The translations under genes and the position numbers were made by a program. The notes under the pieces were generated by a model. It saw nothing but the letters and a program-made list of their open reading frames with translations, was not told the origin of the DNA and did not search any database. Shown piece by piece: positions 9,255-17,919 of a DNA stretch of 64,000 nt (within the stretch, counting starts at the first letter, position 1; every line of letters starts with the position of its first letter). The DNA is from Oscillatoriales cyanobacterium M59_W2019_021 (GTDB lineage: Bacteria > Cyanobacteriota > Cyanobacteriia > Cyanobacteriales > Geitlerinemataceae): positions 1 through 64,000 of the forward strand of contig DVED01000065.1 in NCBI GenBank assembly GCA_015295945.1, in the 5' to 3' direction.

Positions 9255-9803
9255 ATGAGCGATCGACCTGAAATTCTCTCCTTAGCCCGTCTCGAATACT
9301 CACCCTATGTGGATGATTCGGGAATGATTCCCGAATCACCCTTTCAAGGAAAAGTGGGGGTCTATGCGATCTTCGATCGCGATCGAGTCCTGCAATTTAT
9401 CGGCTATTCACGCGATATCTATCTCAGCCTCAAACAGCATTTAATCCGCCAACCCCAACACTGTTTTTGGATTAAGTTTCAGACCATCTCTCGTCCCAAT
9501 CGGATGATTTTAGAAACCATTAAAGAGGCTTGGATTTCTGAAAATGGTAGGACTCCGCCGGGGAACGATACTGACGAAACCCAATGGACGCAACCGATCG
9601 ATGTCAAACCTTTAATGACCGACGAAGAACGCACGGCTTACGATAACGCAGCGGGAGAAGAACTCGCTCAAATGAAACTGTTGAAAAAAGTCTCTCGGCG
9701 CGTCGAAGCCGATATTTTAGAGCAGTTAAAATCCCGAGGCGTTCAAATGGAGTTGCGCTTCAATCCAAAACTGAAAGAAACGGGTTTATTAGATTTAAAA
9801 TAA
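9255..9803 (+). CDS. GIY-YIG nuclease-fold protein
   Basis: 182 residues from ATG 9255. The N-terminal part shows the strand pattern VGVYAIFD...VLQFIGYS, matching the GIY and YIG elements, followed by an RDIYLSLKQHL helix. The family includes UvrC-type and homing nucleases, but cyanobacterial stand-alone members such as this have no known role and the catalytic residues are only partly conserved. The C-terminal half carries a long charged helix (about 120-165). Second gene of a likely three-gene operon. Confidence 0.7.
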   Translation: MSDRPEILSLARLEYSPYVDDSGMIPESPFQGKVGVYAIFDRDRVLQFIGYSRDIYLSLKQHLIRQPQHCFWIKFQTISRPNRMILETIKEAWISENGRTPPGNDTDETQWTQPIDVKPLMTDEERTAYDNAAGEELAQMKLLKKVSRRVEADILEQLKSRGVQMELRFNPKLKETGLLDLK

Positions 9804-9813
9804 CTAAAAACTG

Positions 9814-10482
9814 ATGTTCGAGCAACAACCCCCAGATCTGCGCCAAAAAGTGAAAGAACTCGCCGATCGATTTCTCGATAGCAACGATCCTTCGGGATGG
9901 TTTGACGTGCTGTATGCCGATGCTGCTGGGGATGCCGCCCGAGTGCCGTGGGCGCGGTTGACGGTGCATTGGGCGCTGCAAAATTGGATTGATCGCGCCT
10001 CACCCCAGGGAGAGGGAAAATCGGCGCTGGTTGTCGGTTGCGGCTTGGGAGACGATGCCGAAGCGCTTGCCCGTTTGGGCTTTCGGGTGACGGCATTCGA
10101 TATTGCCCCCACGGCGATCGCTTGGTGTCGGCAACGATTTCCCGATTCTGCGGTCAATTATACCGTGGGCGACATCTTTGCCCCCGATCCGTCTTGGGTG
10201 GGTGCGTTCGATTTGGTGTTTGAAAGTCGCAACTTGCAAGCCTTGCCCGTCAGCGCGCGATCGCGAGCCATCGAGGCGATCGTTCCTTTAGTCGCCCCCA
10301 ACGGGACTTTACTGGTATTTACCCGCTATCGCGACACCGACGCCGCCCCAGACGGTCCGCCGTGGCCCCTGTCCGAAACCGAACTTGATCGATTTCGAGA
10401 ACTGGGATTGGTCGAACGCGATCGCCATCCGTTTCCCGAAGGCGAAGGCGTCCAACAGTTTCGGATTGAATATCGCCGATAA
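9814..10482 (+). CDS. SAM-dependent methyltransferase (thiopurine-methyltransferase-like)
   Basis: 222-residue class I methyltransferase. Motif I LVVGCGLGDDAEAL starts at about residue 71, an acidic end to strand 2 follows (VTAFDIAPTAI), and strand 4 reads FDLVFES. An N-terminal helical cap with a GWFDVLY segment recalls the TPMT-like group. Substrate unknown. It begins 10 bp after the GIY-YIG gene and converges on the minus-strand gene at 10489. Confidence 0.83.
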   Translation: MFEQQPPDLRQKVKELADRFLDSNDPSGWFDVLYADAAGDAARVPWARLTVHWALQNWIDRASPQGEGKSALVVGCGLGDDAEALARLGFRVTAFDIAPTAIAWCRQRFPDSAVNYTVGDIFAPDPSWVGAFDLVFESRNLQALPVSARSRAIEAIVPLVAPNGTLLVFTRYRDTDAAPDGPPWPLSETELDRFRELGLVERDRHPFPEGEGVQQFRIEYRR

Positions 10483-10488
10483 ATTGCC

Positions 10489-10878
10489 TCAATCCCGGAT
10501 GTAGGAAGCATCTCTTTGCGAAATCTGCCAGAGTTGACCGATCAGCGCTTCGCAAGAGGGTGAGAGCGTCGCTAGAAAAATCCCCTCAGCGGTATCCGCG
10601 TGATCGGCAATCCAAGTCCCTCGCAAGCTAACTTCCACGAAATCCGCATCGGCAACGCACATCGAGATCGATCGCCCGCGATCCTCCCGCGCGGCAACTT
10701 CCAGTTGGACGAGATCCGACAGATGACTCGGCAACAAGAACGAAGCCTGGCTCGGTTCGATGCAAACGCTTTGCCCCACGCGCATCGCCAGCGTGACGCG
10801 CTGCGCCGCCATCGCTTCGGCTGAAGCACTCAAGCGCTCCAGTTGCACGCCCGTTTCAGTATAAGTGAACTTCAACAT
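10489..10878 (-). CDS. Conserved cyanobacterial protein, Alr0857-like
   Basis: 129 residues from ATG 10878 (MLKFTYTETGVQLERL). This start matches the typical beginning of a small cyanobacterial family. The sequence is beta-rich (RVTLAMRVGQSVCIEP, SISMCVADADFVEVSLRGTWI), suggesting a barrel or sandwich fold. Function unknown. It converges with the methyltransferase six bases away. Confidence 0.7.
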   Translation of the reverse strand: MLKFTYTETGVQLERLSASAEAMAAQRVTLAMRVGQSVCIEPSQASFLLPSHLSDLVQLEVAAREDRGRSISMCVADADFVEVSLRGTWIADHADTAEGIFLATLSPSCEALIGQLWQISQRDASYIRD

Positions 10879-11098
10879 GACTGGGATTTTCCTCCGATTG
10901 CGGATAAATCTGGGGGCATAGCGATTTGGTTCTTTGGGGTTTGGGGTTGGGGGTTTGTAGGGGCGAAGCATAAGTGCTACGCACAGGCTTCGCCCATGGG
11001 CGATACGTTATTGGTTTAACCCAAAGATCTCGATCCGAATGCTTCGCCCTTCGCCCGTACCAGTTTTTGTAGGGTGTGTTGAGGCACGAAACGCACCA

Positions 11099-11635
11099 TT
11101 ACCCATTACCCATGACCTCTTCACAATTTTGGCAATCGCGCCAGAACTGTTCGGCAAACGCCACCGCCGGGTGCATCGGGGCTTTCGGCTGCGTTTTCAG
11201 CTTCATTCCCACCTGGTGCAGGAGGCGATCGCCCTTGCGAGCGTTACACGGACTGCACGCGGTCACGACGTTATCCCAGGTATGGGTTCCGCCTTTGGAA
11301 CGGGGAACGACGTGATCCAGTGTCAGATGCTTGCGGCTGCCGCAGTATTGGCAGGTGTGGTTATCCCGACGCAGCACCTCCCGGCGATTGACGGGAGGTA
11401 CTTTCCAAATGCGTTCCATTCCCGCCATTTTCAAGCGAATATGCTCGGGAACCCACATCACCACGCTGGGAGCGCGAACGTACCAACCCCCGAGATTGTC
11501 GGCAAACTCTAAGGGTTCGGCTTTATCCGTCACCAGCAGAATGATCGCCCGCTTAACATTTATTCGGCTAATCGGGAGGTAATTCTGCGAGAACACCACC
11601 ACCGATTGCCGCAATACATCCGTTATCGTCGTCAC
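11099..11635 (-). CDS. HNH endonuclease family protein
   Basis: 178 residues from a GTG at 11635 preceded by GAGGAG at normal spacing; a longer in-frame ATG lies inside the upstream terminator and is unlikely. The N-terminal half is a beta domain, and the HNH zinc-finger region (about 95-145) shows CQYCG, LDHVVPRSKGG and NVVTACSPCNARKGD, with the expected Cys pairs and catalytic His. The family is ubiquitous in cyanobacteria and its role is unproven. Its C-terminus, VMGNG, and its stop codon come from a heptamer repeat. Confidence 0.88.
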   Translation of the reverse strand: MTTITDVLRQSVVVFSQNYLPISRINVKRAIILLVTDKAEPLEFADNLGGWYVRAPSVVMWVPEHIRLKMAGMERIWKVPPVNRREVLRRDNHTCQYCGSRKHLTLDHVVPRSKGGTHTWDNVVTACSPCNARKGDRLLHQVGMKLKTQPKAPMHPAVAFAEQFWRDCQNCEEVMGNG

Positions 11636-11653
11636 CGTTTGACTCCTCGATCT

Positions 11654-11686
11654 AAAAACCCCCGTCTTCGGAACTCGAAGCGGGGG
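11654..11686 (-). terminator. Intrinsic terminator or attenuator ahead of the HNH gene
   Basis: On the minus strand CCCCCGCTTCG (11676-11686) pairs with CGAAG(A)CGGGGG (11659-11670), followed by TTTTT. It lies about 20 bp upstream of the HNH start, so it ends a transcript coming from 11690-12050 or attenuates the HNH gene. Confidence 0.75.
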
Positions 11687-11689
11687 CAA

Positions 11690-12035
11690 AACACAGTCGG
11701 TTTTGGGGTTAGTCGGGTATGGCGATCGAAGATCGATACCCTCCGCTTCTAAAGTCGGTTTCGGGCTGACGATTCAGCCGAATCCGGTTGTAACCTCGAT
11801 GTCCTGAGAAAAAACGTTCTGAAAAAATAAGCTTGTTGTTATTTCCGGTTTCCGGATTGAAAGGGAGTAGGCTTAGCAAGTTCGCGCCTCCCATGTTGAT
11901 TTTCGTGCTTGCGACATCCTCGCACGCGCGATCCCACGTCCCTAATGTAGCCGATTTCTCAAAATCGGGTCGATCGGGAACCGCAGACACGCAGCGCAGT
12001 AAGGGATAGAGTCGTTTCACAGAAAGTTTTAACCC
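11690..12035 (-). other. Structured minus-strand region, possible small RNA
   Basis: This stretch ends in the strong terminator at 11654-11686. On the minus strand it contains several hairpins, e.g. GGGTATCGATC/GATCGCCATACCC and GGCTGA/TCAGCC, plus a GGGAGGC...GCCTACTCCC element near 11870-11895. A 103-codon frame (12020 to 11709) exists but looks unlike a protein. Candidate leader or non-coding RNA of unknown type. Confidence 0.3.
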
Positions 12036-12110
12036 TGGGAATTGTAATTCTTACCGATGACATACTACACTAATATTACAAACACGTCCACAACTTTGGA
12101 GAAAAAAATC

Positions 12111-12452
12111 ATGCAAGCTACGACTCGCACCAAAACTTCCACCACCGACATGGAAGTGACGAGCATCCGCTTGGAACGAGAGTTAAAGGAGAGACTCAAA
12201 GATCTGTCGGGCAACCAAGGCTACCAAGCGCTCGTGCGCGACATCCTGTGGAATTACGTACAATACAAATCCGGAGAGTACAAGCCCCAATTTTCACGCG
12301 CCGATATTCGCGCGACTCTCGACGCCACCGCCCAGAAAGAAGAACGCTGCGTCCTGACTGGCAAGCTGATTGCACCACACACCCCCATGTTATTGGGACT
12401 CACAACCCAAGGCGATTTGGTTCCGCTATGTATTGATAGTTTGGCTGGCTAG
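12111..12452 (+). CDS. CopG/ribbon-helix-helix-like regulator
   Basis: 113 residues from ATG 12111, preceded by GGAG at good spacing; an earlier in-frame ATG at 12057 lacks this. The N-terminal part, MEVTSIRLERELKERLKDLS followed by a second helix, fits a ribbon-helix-helix DNA-binding module (about 14-50). The C-terminal half contains a CVLTGKLIAPHTPMLLGL segment resembling a small ligand or regulatory region. Likely a DNA-binding regulator; targets unknown. Confidence 0.65.
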   Translation: MQATTRTKTSTTDMEVTSIRLERELKERLKDLSGNQGYQALVRDILWNYVQYKSGEYKPQFSRADIRATLDATAQKEERCVLTGKLIAPHTPMLLGLTTQGDLVPLCIDSLAG

Positions 12453-12526
12453 CAACAATGACGGGGAGTGGCGCTGGCTGCTCCCCTTTATGGTAAGTAA
12501 TAAGTGGTAAGAGATAAGTAATAAGT

Positions 12527-12898
12527 ATGCTCGAGGTTTCTCAACTTCCCCCGTTAACTTCAGAAACGATTTGGGGGATTCTCAATGAAGAGATTGACGA
12601 TCGCACGGTCAATCAACTGGTGTGGTACTATCTGGGCTATCGCTACGATGCGGCAGCGGACAGTTGGGATGCGACGGCAGTAGACCCGAGTTGGCGCGAA
12701 GATTATCCCGAACCACCGGATTTTATAGAAAGTCGTCCGGCAACGGTGAAGTTGACGCGATCGATCGCGCCGGAAAACAAACAATTATTGAAAGAAAAGT
12801 TAGGCTTTAAGGGATATAAAATCGGCGAGTTTGGACCCCGGCAAACGCGACGGGCGACGATGGCGAATTGGTTGATGGGGTGGATGGAAGAGGGGTAA
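12527..12898 (+). CDS. DUF1823 family protein
   Basis: 123 residues. The pattern LPPLTSETIWGILNEEIDD...VWYYLGYRYD...W and the C-terminal NWLMGWMEE are characteristic of cyanobacterial DUF1823. Function unknown. The stop codon TAA is part of a GGGTAAT heptamer run that continues into the next gap. Confidence 0.85.
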   Translation: MLEVSQLPPLTSETIWGILNEEIDDRTVNQLVWYYLGYRYDAAADSWDATAVDPSWREDYPEPPDFIESRPATVKLTRSIAPENKQLLKEKLGFKGYKIGEFGPRQTRRATMANWLMGWMEEG

Positions 12899-12913
12899 TG
12901 GGTAATGGGTAAT
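12893..12913. repeat. GGGTAAT heptamer repeat, three units
   Basis: Three perfect GGGTAAT units, the first supplying the stop of the DUF1823 gene. It is followed directly by a family D dispersed repeat (about 12915-12948). Confidence 0.8.
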
Positions 12914-12956
12914 ATGGTGCGTTTCGTGCTTCAACACACCCTACCAACTACCAACT

Positions 12957-14123
12957 ATGGCATCTTCAAAATCTAGAAAACCGTCTTCCGAACAGAGAAA
13001 ACCCGCATCGGAGGAAGTGGCGACGCCATCGCCTTCAACTTTGGATACTCATATACTGCGGCAACAGGCAGAACGAGAGTATGCCGAGGAACTGGCAGCC
13101 CTCAAAGCTGCCGAAACGCATCCCCTGCCGCCGAACTGGCAACTTTCGCCGCGATCGGTCTTGACTTATATTTTGGGAGGGACGCTTGAGAATGGGGTGG
13201 AGATTTCGCCGAAGTATATTGGCGATCGGCGGGCGATCGAAATTGCCATCGCCACCCTGACGACCGATCGCGCTTTGCTGTTGTTAGGCGTACCGGGAAC
13301 GGCAAAATCCTGGGTTTCCGAACACCTCGCCGCCGCCATTTCCGGAGATTCGACCCTGTTGGTACAGGGAACGGCGGGAACCTCGGAAGATGCTATTCGC
13401 TACGGTTGGAACTACGCCCGGTTGCTTGCCGAAGGACCCTCTCCAGAGGCGATCGTTCCCAGTCCGGTGATGCGGGCAATGGAAGCAGGCAAAATCGCTC
13501 GCGTGGAAGAACTGACGCGCATTCCCGCAGATGTACAGGATACGCTGATTACGATTTTGTCGGAGAAAACCCTCCCCGTTCCCGAACTGAATTTTCAAAT
13601 TCGAGCCATTCGCGGATTCAACGTCATTGCCACTGCCAACGATCGCGACAAAGGTGTTAACGACCTCTCTAACGCCCTCAAACGCCGCTTTAACACCGTC
13701 GTCCTCCCCCTCCCCAGAACCACCGAAGAAGAAGTCGAAATCGTCCGGCGTCGGGTAGAAAGTTTGGGACGTGCCTTAGAATTGCCCGTGGAACCCCCTG
13801 CCTTAGAAGAAATCCGCCGCATTGTCACCGTATTTCGAGAATTACGCAGCGGCATTACCGCCGATGGCAAAACCAAACTCAAATCGCCCAGCAGCACCCT
13901 GAGTACGGCTGAAGCAATTTCGGTCGTCAGTAGCGGCATGGCACTGGCGGCTCATTTTGGCGAGGGACGTTTGACCGCACGCGACCTAGCAGCGAGTTCG
14001 ATCGGGGCAGTGGTGAAAGATCCGGTTCGAGATGGCGTCGCGTGGCGGGAGTATCTGGAGACGGTCGTCAAAGAACGAGAAGAATGGGCGGATTTTTATC
14101 GAGCTTGTCGGAACATGAGTTAA
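12957..14123 (+). CDS. MoxR-type AAA+ ATPase
   Basis: 388-residue AAA+ ATPase of the dynein-related/MoxR group. A basic, disordered N-terminus (1-50) precedes Walker A GVPGTAKSW at about 110-118. A Walker B-like IARVEELTRIP (about 180-190), sensor 1 IATAND (about 224) and sensor 2-type ALKRRFN follow. MoxR ATPases usually remodel targets together with a vWA-domain partner, often in one operon and sometimes in conflict systems. No vWA or other partner is encoded next to this gene, so it is an orphan here. The 560 bp downstream hold no convincing gene. Confidence 0.85.
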   Translation: MASSKSRKPSSEQRKPASEEVATPSPSTLDTHILRQQAEREYAEELAALKAAETHPLPPNWQLSPRSVLTYILGGTLENGVEISPKYIGDRRAIEIAIATLTTDRALLLLGVPGTAKSWVSEHLAAAISGDSTLLVQGTAGTSEDAIRYGWNYARLLAEGPSPEAIVPSPVMRAMEAGKIARVEELTRIPADVQDTLITILSEKTLPVPELNFQIRAIRGFNVIATANDRDKGVNDLSNALKRRFNTVVLPLPRTTEEEVEIVRRRVESLGRALELPVEPPALEEIRRIVTVFRELRSGITADGKTKLKSPSSTLSTAEAISVVSSGMALAAHFGEGRLTARDLAASSIGAVVKDPVRDGVAWREYLETVVKEREEWADFYRACRNMS

Positions 14124-14690
14124 CATCAGTTGAGTTATTTGGGGTTTGGGGTTGGTCATTGCTAGTTGCTAGTCGCGCTTTCGCTAGTTTCTTTCTTCCC
14201 CTGCTTCCCTGGCTTCCCCTACTCAAGAAAGCTCCCCTCCACCGGAAACTGCTTATCCCGTATAGACGTTCAGTAATAGGCGACGCCTCCGATTACCGAT
14301 GTTACGATAGTGAAAGATGGCAAGGATTGGCAAGGGAGCTCGCACGTTCGGCATCCGATTCCGATTGATGTCAGTCAAGCGTTTGACCCATTTGTCGGCA
14401 AAATTCCTGCCGAAACCGACCCCATCGCCATCTGGAAATTTCTTGAAGGCAATCTACGTCACTCAGAAGTCGCAAAGGGTGTTTTTTGGGCATTTGTAGG
14501 TTTCTATCATTTCCCTTCCGCCCGCATTCAGGATGGGTGCTGCCATTGGTTTTGTCTCGGTTGTAGACTCTGCCCGTACTTTCGTTGGCAGTACGGTGCT
14601 GCTAATTCTCGTTGACATAATTTAGATTTTAAAATCAATCGTGTTTAATTAAAAATTAAAGCACGTCAATCGTGTCGAGTTTATCGCTTT
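14124..14690. other. Gap with repeats and a possible gene fragment
   Basis: It contains a TTTGGGG-type tract and a pyrimidine-rich block shared with other gaps (CTCAAGAAAGCT). From GTG 14310 a frame opens as MKDGKDWQGSSHVRHPIPID. Near 14530 a +1 shift would join it to a hydrophobic stretch, GAAIGFVSVVDSARTFVG, ending at 14624. This may be a decayed small gene; nothing else is seen. Confidence 0.3.
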
Positions 14691-16574
14691 ATGGACAATC
14701 TTCGTTCGATCGCATCCAAAGCAACTCCGATCGAATTTTCTCAGATCGAACCGTTATCATCTCCTGTGCGAATAGTGTCCGATCGCGATCGTCTCCGTAA
14801 GACCAATATCAGCAAGTTGCTCGATCTATCGCTAGAAATGCTCGGTATCATGGGTTTAGATGGTTATTTCGAGCAACTTACACCGGTTTGGGAAGAATGC
14901 CTGGGATTTTCTCGGGACGAGTTACAAGCTAAACCGTGGATGTCGTGGATTGATGACGAAGATATTGCGCTCACCCGAAAGCACATCAAACGATTGCTCG
15001 ATGGAGAAGCGCCAACGGTCACCTTTCAAAATCACGTTATCTGTAAAAATGGCGATCGCAAGTTATTGCAATGGCAGGTTATCTTTTGTACGGACAGTAA
15101 ACTTTTATATGCAAAACTTCAAGAGAGTAAAAATAGAAATAAAAGGCATCATGCGACCGATATTACTTCTTTTAAAGATGACGAAGTTCGGTTTCGCAAT
15201 TTAGTTGAAGGGATTAAAGATTTTGGTATTTATTTACTCGACAAACGAGGACTAATTCTGACTTGGAATCTGGGTGCGGAATCCATCGGGGGTTGGTCGG
15301 CACGAGAAATGATCGGAAAACCGTTTCGATTGTTATTTACTCCCGATCTCATCGATCGGGGAAAACCAGAAGAACTGCTCAAACTTGCAGCCAAAACCGG
15401 AAGCTCGGAATATGAAAATTGGCAATTGCGCCGCGATGGAAAGCAGTTTTGGGGCTATTTTGCAATTTCCGCGTTAAAAAATGAAAACGGAAAGCTGGTG
15501 GGGTTTGCCGTGGTTATGCAGGACAAAACCTTACAACATAAAATTGAAGAAGCTTTGCAAGACGCTTACGAAGAAATGGAGGAAAGAATTGCCGCTCGAA
15601 CAGCCGCTCTCGAACAAAACAACAAAAAACTATCAGATGAAATTCGAGTTCGCAAACGAACAGAACTGTACCTAAAACAGTCAAAAGCCTCTCTCAAGCA
15701 CCAGGCGCAACAACTCCAAAATACCCTCCGAACCCTGCAACAAACTCAAGCTCAACTCGTTCATAATGAAAAAATGCTGAGTTTGGGTCAGTTAGTTGCT
15801 GGAATTGCTCACGAAATTAACAATCCCGTCAACTTTATTCATGGCAATATTGGTTATGTTAAAAACTACGTTGAGGATTTACTCGAGTTAATCAAATCTT
15901 ATCAGGCATGCTATCCAAATCCTCCTGAAAATCTGCAAGAAATCCTCGAAGAAATTGACTTTGAATTTATTCAATCTGACGTTTCCAACATTCTGGCTTC
16001 AATGAATGTGGGAACGCAACGCATCATCAAAATTGTGGATTCGCTCCGAAATTTTTCTCGCCATGATGAAGCTCAAGTTAAAAAAGTCGATATTCACGAA
16101 GGAATTGAAAGCACGTTGGTCATTTTATCTCACCAGCTTACAATCGGCAACAAGACCCCGATTGAAGTTGTTAAAAAATATTGCAAATTACCAAAAGTTG
16201 AATGTTATGCCAGTCAGATCAATCAAGTGTTAATGCATATTTTGCAAAATGCGATTGATGCGCTTACCGAAAAGTTTCAAACCCTTCAAGACTATGCTTC
16301 TCCAACCATTTGGATCGAAACTGAAACCCAAGGTAAATCGATTTTGATTCAAATTAAAGATAATGGGGTGGGCATGAACGCGGAAGTTTGCCAGCGAGTT
16401 TTCGATCCGTTCTTCACGACCAAACCCGTCGGACAAGGGACGGGTTTGGGACTGTCAACAAGTTATCAAATTGTGGTCGAGCGACATCGAGGACGGTTAA
16501 CTTGCGTGTCAACTCCAGGGGAAGGGACGAAATTGACGATCGAAATTCCGATCGAGCAACCCAGTCATGGGTAG
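14691..16574 (+). CDS. PAS-domain sensor histidine kinase
   Basis: 627-residue soluble hybrid-less histidine kinase. Two PAS domains (about 45-135 and 165-285) are followed by a coiled coil (290-365). The HisKA region has H-box AGIAHEINNPVNFIHGN (His about 373), and the HATPase domain has N-box HILQNAIDAL, G1 DNGVGM, F FDPFFTT and G2 GQGTGLGLS. No transmembrane segment is visible, so it probably senses a cytoplasmic signal such as redox, light or ligand through PAS. No response regulator is adjacent. Its catalytic half closely resembles the pseudogene at 1-811. Confidence 0.92.
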   Translation: MDNLRSIASKATPIEFSQIEPLSSPVRIVSDRDRLRKTNISKLLDLSLEMLGIMGLDGYFEQLTPVWEECLGFSRDELQAKPWMSWIDDEDIALTRKHIKRLLDGEAPTVTFQNHVICKNGDRKLLQWQVIFCTDSKLLYAKLQESKNRNKRHHATDITSFKDDEVRFRNLVEGIKDFGIYLLDKRGLILTWNLGAESIGGWSAREMIGKPFRLLFTPDLIDRGKPEELLKLAAKTGSSEYENWQLRRDGKQFWGYFAISALKNENGKLVGFAVVMQDKTLQHKIEEALQDAYEEMEERIAARTAALEQNNKKLSDEIRVRKRTELYLKQSKASLKHQAQQLQNTLRTLQQTQAQLVHNEKMLSLGQLVAGIAHEINNPVNFIHGNIGYVKNYVEDLLELIKSYQACYPNPPENLQEILEEIDFEFIQSDVSNILASMNVGTQRIIKIVDSLRNFSRHDEAQVKKVDIHEGIESTLVILSHQLTIGNKTPIEVVKKYCKLPKVECYASQINQVLMHILQNAIDALTEKFQTLQDYASPTIWIETETQGKSILIQIKDNGVGMNAEVCQRVFDPFFTTKPVGQGTGLGLSTSYQIVVERHRGRLTCVSTPGEGTKLTIEIPIEQPSHG

Positions 16575-16666
16575 GTCATGGGTAATAGGTAATTGGGATC
16601 AGTGTAGCCTCAAAAGTGGGGGAAAACCTCCATCATCTGGCTAAGACCAAGCTGACGGCTGATAGC

Positions 16667-17443
16667 TTATCCTTTAGCGGCGATCGAATTTTCCAAACAG
16701 CCAATTCCCTCGATTTCCACCCGCACGCGATCGCCCGGTTGCAGGGAACCCACTCCTGGCGGCGTTCCCGTCAACACCACATCTCCGGGCACCAGCGTCA
16801 TAATGTGAGAAATATAAGAAACCAGAACTTCGGGAGAATACACCATTTGTTCGATGGATGCCGACTGTACCGGATCGGGGCGATCATTGACAAAGGTTTG
16901 CAACTTCGCCCCCGGATTGATGTCCCGCACGATCCACGGTCCGAGGGGACAGAAGGTATCGAAGCCTTTGGCGCGAGTCCACTGATTGTCTTGGCGTTGC
17001 AAATCCCGTGCCGTCACGTCGTTGGCGATAGTATAGCCCCAAATTTTCCCCAGTGCTTCCAGTGGGGAACAGTCCCTACAAATTTCCCCGATAATCAACG
17101 CCAGTTCGCCCTCGTAATCGACTTGTTGGGATTGGGAGGGGTAGAGAATGGGGGTTTGGGTGGCGATAACCGTGGTGGGGGGTTTCAGAAATAATAAGGG
17201 TTCTTTGGGGACGACACCGCCCATTTCCGCCGCGTGTTCCGCGTAATTTTTACCCACGGCAACGATCTTAGACGGGGCACACGGTGCTAACAAGCGATAT
17301 TTATCGCAAGGCAATTCTAAATCCGTCGGTTTTCCGTTCAGCCAAGGCGGGGCATCGATCGCGCGAACGGCACGATTCACTTCCAGAATGCCATAGTAAA
17401 TGCGTTCTTCTGGGGTTTGGACGCGGACGTAACGCTGTGCCAT
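16667..17443 (-). CDS. Fumarylacetoacetate hydrolase family protein
   Basis: 258-residue FAH-family enzyme. Core motifs include KIVAVGKNYAEHA, metal-binding VDYEGELALIIG (about 107-118), ANDVTARDLQ, KGFDTFCPLGPW and LTGTPPGVG. Members act as acylpyruvases, oxaloacetate decarboxylases or isomerases on 2-oxo acids with Mg2+; the exact substrate is not evident. Length is typical for the short bacterial FAHD1-like group. Monocistronic, facing away from the duplicated symporter upstream region. Confidence 0.9.
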   Translation of the reverse strand: MAQRYVRVQTPEERIYYGILEVNRAVRAIDAPPWLNGKPTDLELPCDKYRLLAPCAPSKIVAVGKNYAEHAAEMGGVVPKEPLLFLKPPTTVIATQTPILYPSQSQQVDYEGELALIIGEICRDCSPLEALGKIWGYTIANDVTARDLQRQDNQWTRAKGFDTFCPLGPWIVRDINPGAKLQTFVNDRPDPVQSASIEQMVYSPEVLVSYISHIMTLVPGDVVLTGTPPGVGSLQPGDRVRVEIEGIGCLENSIAAKG

Positions 17444-17589
17444 ACGGTTAGAAAAAGTTTGAGTGGTTTACAGCCTTGTGTAATGATACATTGGGACTCC
17501 TAACCTTGAAAGCAACCCTCAACCGTGCGTCAAATCGATCGACCGATCGTCCGGTTCGATCGGGTCTTGACCATGGGAATAGGCTTGTA

Positions 17590-17695
17590 TCGCAACTGCC
17601 AAGGCGGTTAGGACACCCAAAATACTAGGTCTGAATTTTTTCCCTCCTCCCCTGCCCACTTTCACGCAGCGTCCCAATTGCTGTGGCGACTGCTA
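17590..17695. mobile_element. Small TA-flanked inserted element
   Basis: 106 bp interrupting the duplicate exactly between TTGTA and CCTGTCCCG, which are contiguous in the intact copy. It is flanked by TA on both sides (17588-17589, 17696-17697), and its ends are imperfect inverted repeats (TCGCAACTGCCA versus TAGCAGTCGCCA). No coding capacity. MITE-like, as for IS630/Tc1 relatives. Confidence 0.6.
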
Positions 17696-17716
17696 TACCT
17701 GTCCCGTAAAGCCTCT

Positions 17717-17806
17717 AGGACTTACGCAACGCCTCCATATGTAGGGTGTGAAGCGCGGAGCGTAACGCACCATCACCCCCAAGAGTAGCGTGGCTGCGTA
17801 AGTCCT
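17717..17806. mobile_element. MITE with AGGACTTACGCA terminal inverted repeats
   Basis: AGGACTTACGCA (17717-17728) and its perfect complement TGCGTAAGTCCT (17795-17806) bound a 90-bp element holding a family D-like hairpin. It interrupts the duplicate between GCCTC and CGAAGAG. A lone copy of the end sequence lies at 37351. Confidence 0.75.
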
Positions 17807-17919
17807 GGCATCGAAGAGTTTAGCGGATTTTTTCGTCTCGGGGCGATCGCGGTCATAGTGGTTGACGGGGTCGAGGAATGGTACATTGAGGGTTCTAACC
17901 TTGAAAGTCACCCTCCACC

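Larger units (their letters stand above)
17484..17880 (+). repeat. Degenerate tandem duplicate of the symporter 5' region
   Basis: This stretch repeats 17881-18070 (upstream bases plus the first 50 codons of the symporter gene), e.g. CTAACCTTGAAAG, CCGTGCGTCAAATCGAT, ATGGGAATAGGCTTGTA, CCTGTCCCGTAAAGCC and the block from CGAAGAGTTTAGCGG on. It carries point changes and two inserted elements (17590-17695 and 17717-17806), which explain its extra length of about 200 bp. Confidence 0.85.

Noticed and set aside
11709-12020. 103-codon minus frame upstream of the HNH gene
   Set aside because: Unusual composition, spans several hairpins and ends just before a terminator; more likely noncoding RNA or leader.
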